From: Kitasatospora sp. NBC_00315
GTDB lineage: Bacteria; Actinomycetota; Actinomycetes; Streptomycetales; Streptomycetaceae
Direction: 5' to 3'
Length of the DNA stretch: 64,000 nt
Assembly: GCF_041435095.1 (NCBI RefSeq)
Contig: NZ_CP108025.1
Span: 5,084,001 to 5,148,000, forward strand
Shown: positions 61,931 through 64,000 of the stretch, in pieces
Numbering within the stretch: the first letter of the stretch is position 1
Layout: every line of letters begins with the position of its first letter
Program-made: the position numbers and the translations under genes
Notes under the pieces: generated by a model
Told to the model about the DNA's origin: nothing
Seen by the model: the letters and a program-made list of their open reading frames with translations, nothing else
Databases searched by the model: none

Positions 61931-63268
61931 CTAGCTGGGCCGCCCCATCGCGCGGTACGTCCAGCCGGCCGCGCGCCAGGCCGCGCCGTCGAGCACGTTG
62001 CGGCCGTCCAGCAGGCGGCGCTCGGCGACGACGGTACCGAGCTCCGCCGGATCCAGCTCGCGGAACTCCTGCCACTCGGTGAGGTGCAGGACGACGTGGG
62101 CGCCCTGGGCGGCCTCCAACGGGCTGTCGGCGTACGCCAGGCTGGGGAACATCTTCCGGGCGTTGTCCATCGCCTTGGGGTCGTAGACGGTGACCTGGGC
62201 GCCCTGGAGCTGGATCTGCGCGGCGACGTTGAGCGCGGGGGAGTCGCGGATGTCGTCCGAGTTGGGCTTGAAGGCGGCGCCGAGGACGGCCACCTGGCGG
62301 CCGAGGAAGCCGCCGCCGCACTGCTCACGGGTCAGCTCGACCATCCGGGAGCGGCGCCGCATGTTGATCGAGTCGACCTCGCGCAGGAAGGTCAGCGCCT
62401 GGTCGGCGCCGAGCTCGCCGGCCCTGGCCATGAAGGCGCGGATGTCCTTGGGCAGGCAGCCGCCGCCGAAGCCGAGGCCGGCGTTGAGGAACTTGCCGCC
62501 GATCCGCTCGTCGTAGGAGAGGGCCTTGCTGAGCTGGGTGACGTCGGCGCCGGCGCTCTCGCAGACCTCGGCCATCGCGTTGATGAACGAGATCTTGGTG
62601 GCGAGGAAGGAGTTGGCGGCCGCCTTGACCAGTTCGGCGGTGGCGAAGTCGGTGACCACGAACGGCACGCCCTGGCCGATCGGCGTCGCGTACACCTCGC
62701 GCAGCAGCTGCTCGGCCCGCTCGGTGCGGGTGCCGACCACGATCCGGTCCGGGTGCAGGGTGTCGCCGACGGCGAAGCCCTCGCGCAGGAACTCCGGGTT
62801 CCAGGCCAGCTCGGCGCCCTCACCGGCGGGCGCCAGCGCGGCCAGCCGCTCGGCGAGGCGGCTCGCGCTGCCGACCGGGACGGTGGACTTGCCGACCACC
62901 AGGGTGGGCCGGGTCAGGTACGGCGCGATCGAGTCGAGGGCGGCGTCGACGTAGCTCATGTCCGCCGCGAACTCGCCCTTGCGCTGCGGGGTGTTGACGC
63001 AGATGAAGTGGACGTCGCCGAACTCGGCGGCCTCCTGCGGCGAGGTGGTGAAGCGCAGCCGCCCGCTGGAACCCTCGTGCCCGGCCACGTGCTTGAGCAG
63101 CAACTCGGAGAGTCCCGGCTCGTACATCGGGATCCGCCCCGCGGTCAGCGTGGCGATCTTCTCCGGGTCGATGTCCAGGCCGAGCACCTCGAAGCCGAAC
63201 TCCGCCATGCAGGCGGCGTGCGTGGCGCCGAGGTAGCCGGTGCCGATCACTGAGATTCGGAGGGCCAC
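61931..63268 (-). CDS. UDP-glucose 6-dehydrogenase
   Basis: The 445-residue enzyme oxidises UDP-glucose (or a related UDP-sugar) to the uronic acid with two NAD+. Motifs: ISVIGTGYLGATHAACMAEFGFEV, PMYEPGLSELL, FICVNTPQ, VVGKSTVPVGSA, NPEFLREGFAV, catalytic cysteine in GFGGGCLPKDIRAF, and LGAAFKPNSDDIRDSP. It supplies UDP-glucuronate for surface glycans. The GTG start at 63268 has AAAGGGG nearby. A GtrA-like protein for surface glycans lies 9 kb away. Confidence 0.94.
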   Translation of the reverse strand: MALRISVIGTGYLGATHAACMAEFGFEVLGLDIDPEKIATLTAGRIPMYEPGLSELLLKHVAGHEGSSGRLRFTTSPQEAAEFGDVHFICVNTPQRKGEFAADMSYVDAALDSIAPYLTRPTLVVGKSTVPVGSASRLAERLAALAPAGEGAELAWNPEFLREGFAVGDTLHPDRIVVGTRTERAEQLLREVYATPIGQGVPFVVTDFATAELVKAAANSFLATKISFINAMAEVCESAGADVTQLSKALSYDERIGGKFLNAGLGFGGGCLPKDIRAFMARAGELGADQALTFLREVDSINMRRRSRMVELTREQCGGGFLGRQVAVLGAAFKPNSDDIRDSPALNVAAQIQLQGAQVTVYDPKAMDNARKMFPSLAYADSPLEAAQGAHVVLHLTEWQEFRELDPAELGTVVAERRLLDGRNVLDGAAWRAAGWTYRAMGRPS

Positions 63269-63400
63269 GGGTTCCCCTTTGCGGAATGTCGGACGTGCCG
63301 GACCGGTCGGGCGCTGCCGGCTGCGGCGGGGCGCAAGCACCGATGCTATCCGGCCGTGGAAGCGCCCTGTCCCCTCGCGTCCGGACCGGCCGTTCCCACC

Positions 63401-63448
63401 TGTTCGGCGCCCTGTTCGGCGCCCTGCTCGGTGCCCTGTCCGGCGCCT
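63401..63448. repeat. Four tandem 12-base repeats
   Basis: The unit TGTTCGGCGCCC is repeated four times with slight decay (63401-63448). It lies in the 407-base gap between the dehydrogenase genes. In one plus-strand frame it would encode LFGA repeats, but no gene is well supported. The rest of the gap holds an AT-richer promoter region near 63630-63660. Confidence 0.75.
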
Positions 63449-63675
63449 TCCCCCGGGCGCGGGCGGGTGCTCGGGGCCCGGGTGCCCGCACAGGGGGTGC
63501 GGGCCCGTCCTGGCCGGTACCCCGCGGACGGCGCGCGGGCACCGGGGCGCGCCGGGGGCGTTCCGGGCCCGCTCCCGGCACTCTCCGTGTCGCGCATGTC
63601 ACGTCGGGGCTGGGCAGGGCGCAACCCTAGACTTAGGATCTACTTAACGGTCATTAACCAGACGAGCGAGGCATC

Positions 63676-64000
63676 ATGGCGAGCGGCGCAGGAGCGGACT
63701 TCGACCTCTTCCGGACCACCGAGGAGCACGAGATGCTCCGGGAGGCGGTGCGCTCGCTGGCCGAGGCGAAGATCGCGCCGTTCGCGGCGGACGTGGACGA
63801 GCAGGGCCGGTTCCCGGACGAGGCGTTGGAGGCGTTGCGGGGGAGTGACCTGCACGCGGTGCATGTGCCGGAGGAGTACGGCGGTGCGGGTGCGGACGCG
63901 CTGGCGACGGTCATCGTGATCGAGGAGGTCGCGCGGGTGTGCGCGTCGTCCTCGTTGATCCCGGCGGTCAACAAGCTCGGCTCGCTGCCGGTGCAGTTGT
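63676..64000 (+). CDS. Acyl-CoA dehydrogenase, N-terminal part (3' end outside window)
   Basis: The 108 visible residues match the N-terminal domain of acyl-CoA dehydrogenases: FDLFRTTEEHEMLREAVRSLAEAKIAP (in outline), FPDEALEALRGSDLHAVHVPEEYGGAGAD and VARVCASSSLIPAVNKLGS. These FAD enzymes introduce a 2,3 double bond in acyl-CoA thioesters in fatty acid or amino acid degradation. The ATG is preceded by an AT-rich promoter-like stretch (TTAGGATCTACTTAACGG). The catalytic glutamate is outside the window. Confidence 0.92.
   Translation, partial: MASGAGADFDLFRTTEEHEMLREAVRSLAEAKIAPFAADVDEQGRFPDEALEALRGSDLHAVHVPEEYGGAGADALATVIVIEEVARVCASSSLIPAVNKLGSLPVQL

Noticed and set aside
63286..63630. Plus-strand frame of 114 codons encoding LFGA repeats
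   Set aside because: It has no domain, no signal peptide pattern and no good ribosome site; it is most likely spacer with tandem repeats.

Overview
The window is high-GC actinobacterial DNA with GTG/TTG starts, GTGA/ATGA overlaps and long GC-rich terminator hairpins. Gene content and order fit the chromosomal core of a Streptomycetaceae member (Streptomyces or Kitasatospora): afsQ1/afsQ2/sigQ, acyl-CoA carboxylase subunits around maf, birA, cyclase and GGDEF genes, hutH, purK/purE, and an XRE/DUF397 cluster. From memory, the left part (adenosine deaminase to hutH) follows the S. coelicolor SCO49xx order and the right part (hutU to the acyl-CoA dehydrogenase) follows SCO307x down to SCO305x. 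The window therefore seems to contain a rearrangement junction near 41-43.6 kb. No tRNA, rRNA, CRISPR, insertion sequence or prophage was seen.

Layout. 1-1.4 kb: end of adenosine deaminase, a small secreted protein, a PspC protein. 1.5-6.3 kb: VanZ-like protein, AfsQ lipoprotein, AfsQ2, AfsQ1 and divergent SigQ, with an AfsQ1-type site between afsQ1 and sigQ. 6.5-11 kb: a P-loop kinase, two aldehyde dehydrogenase genes (one lacking the catalytic cysteine half) and deoC. 11.3-14.5 kb: TetR regulator, ABC transporter pair, PH-like membrane protein. 14.6-17.3 kb: phosphohexomutase and purine nucleoside phosphorylase. deoC and the phosphorylase share the palindrome CTACGCGCGTAG just upstream of their starts, which suggests one nucleoside regulon. 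17.4-24.1 kb: a likely poly-gamma-glutamate type polymer module (NlpC/P60 hydrolase, PgsC, PgsB, a duplicated sensor-like HAMP protein) with a divergent exported protein. 24.1-33.2 kb: GGCT-like protein, flavoprotein, DeoR regulator, acyl-CoA carboxylase alpha, beta and epsilon subunits, Maf, and a 41-residue membrane peptide.

33.4-38.4 kb: BirA, a class III nucleotidyl cyclase, a GAF-GGDEF protein and a small membrane protein. 38.4-49 kb: FdhD, then a histidine-utilisation locus (hutH, RpiR regulator, two small proteins, hutU, M20 amidohydrolase, hutF, hutI). 49.1-57.6 kb: POT transporter, two-component system, S1-like protein, GtrA, purK/purE, M19 dipeptidase. 57.7-61.3 kb: a truncated Uma2 gene, a hypothetical protein, an HATPase, a WhiJ-type XRE regulator and three DUF397 genes. 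61.3-64 kb: CoA-binding protein, UDP-glucose 6-dehydrogenase and the start of an acyl-CoA dehydrogenase.

The strongest candidate for an undescribed system is the 17.4-24.1 kb polymer module. It joins PgsB and PgsC homologues to a duplicated TM-sensor-TM-HAMP protein and a P60 peptidase, with no PgsA/CapA gene in the visible neighbourhood.
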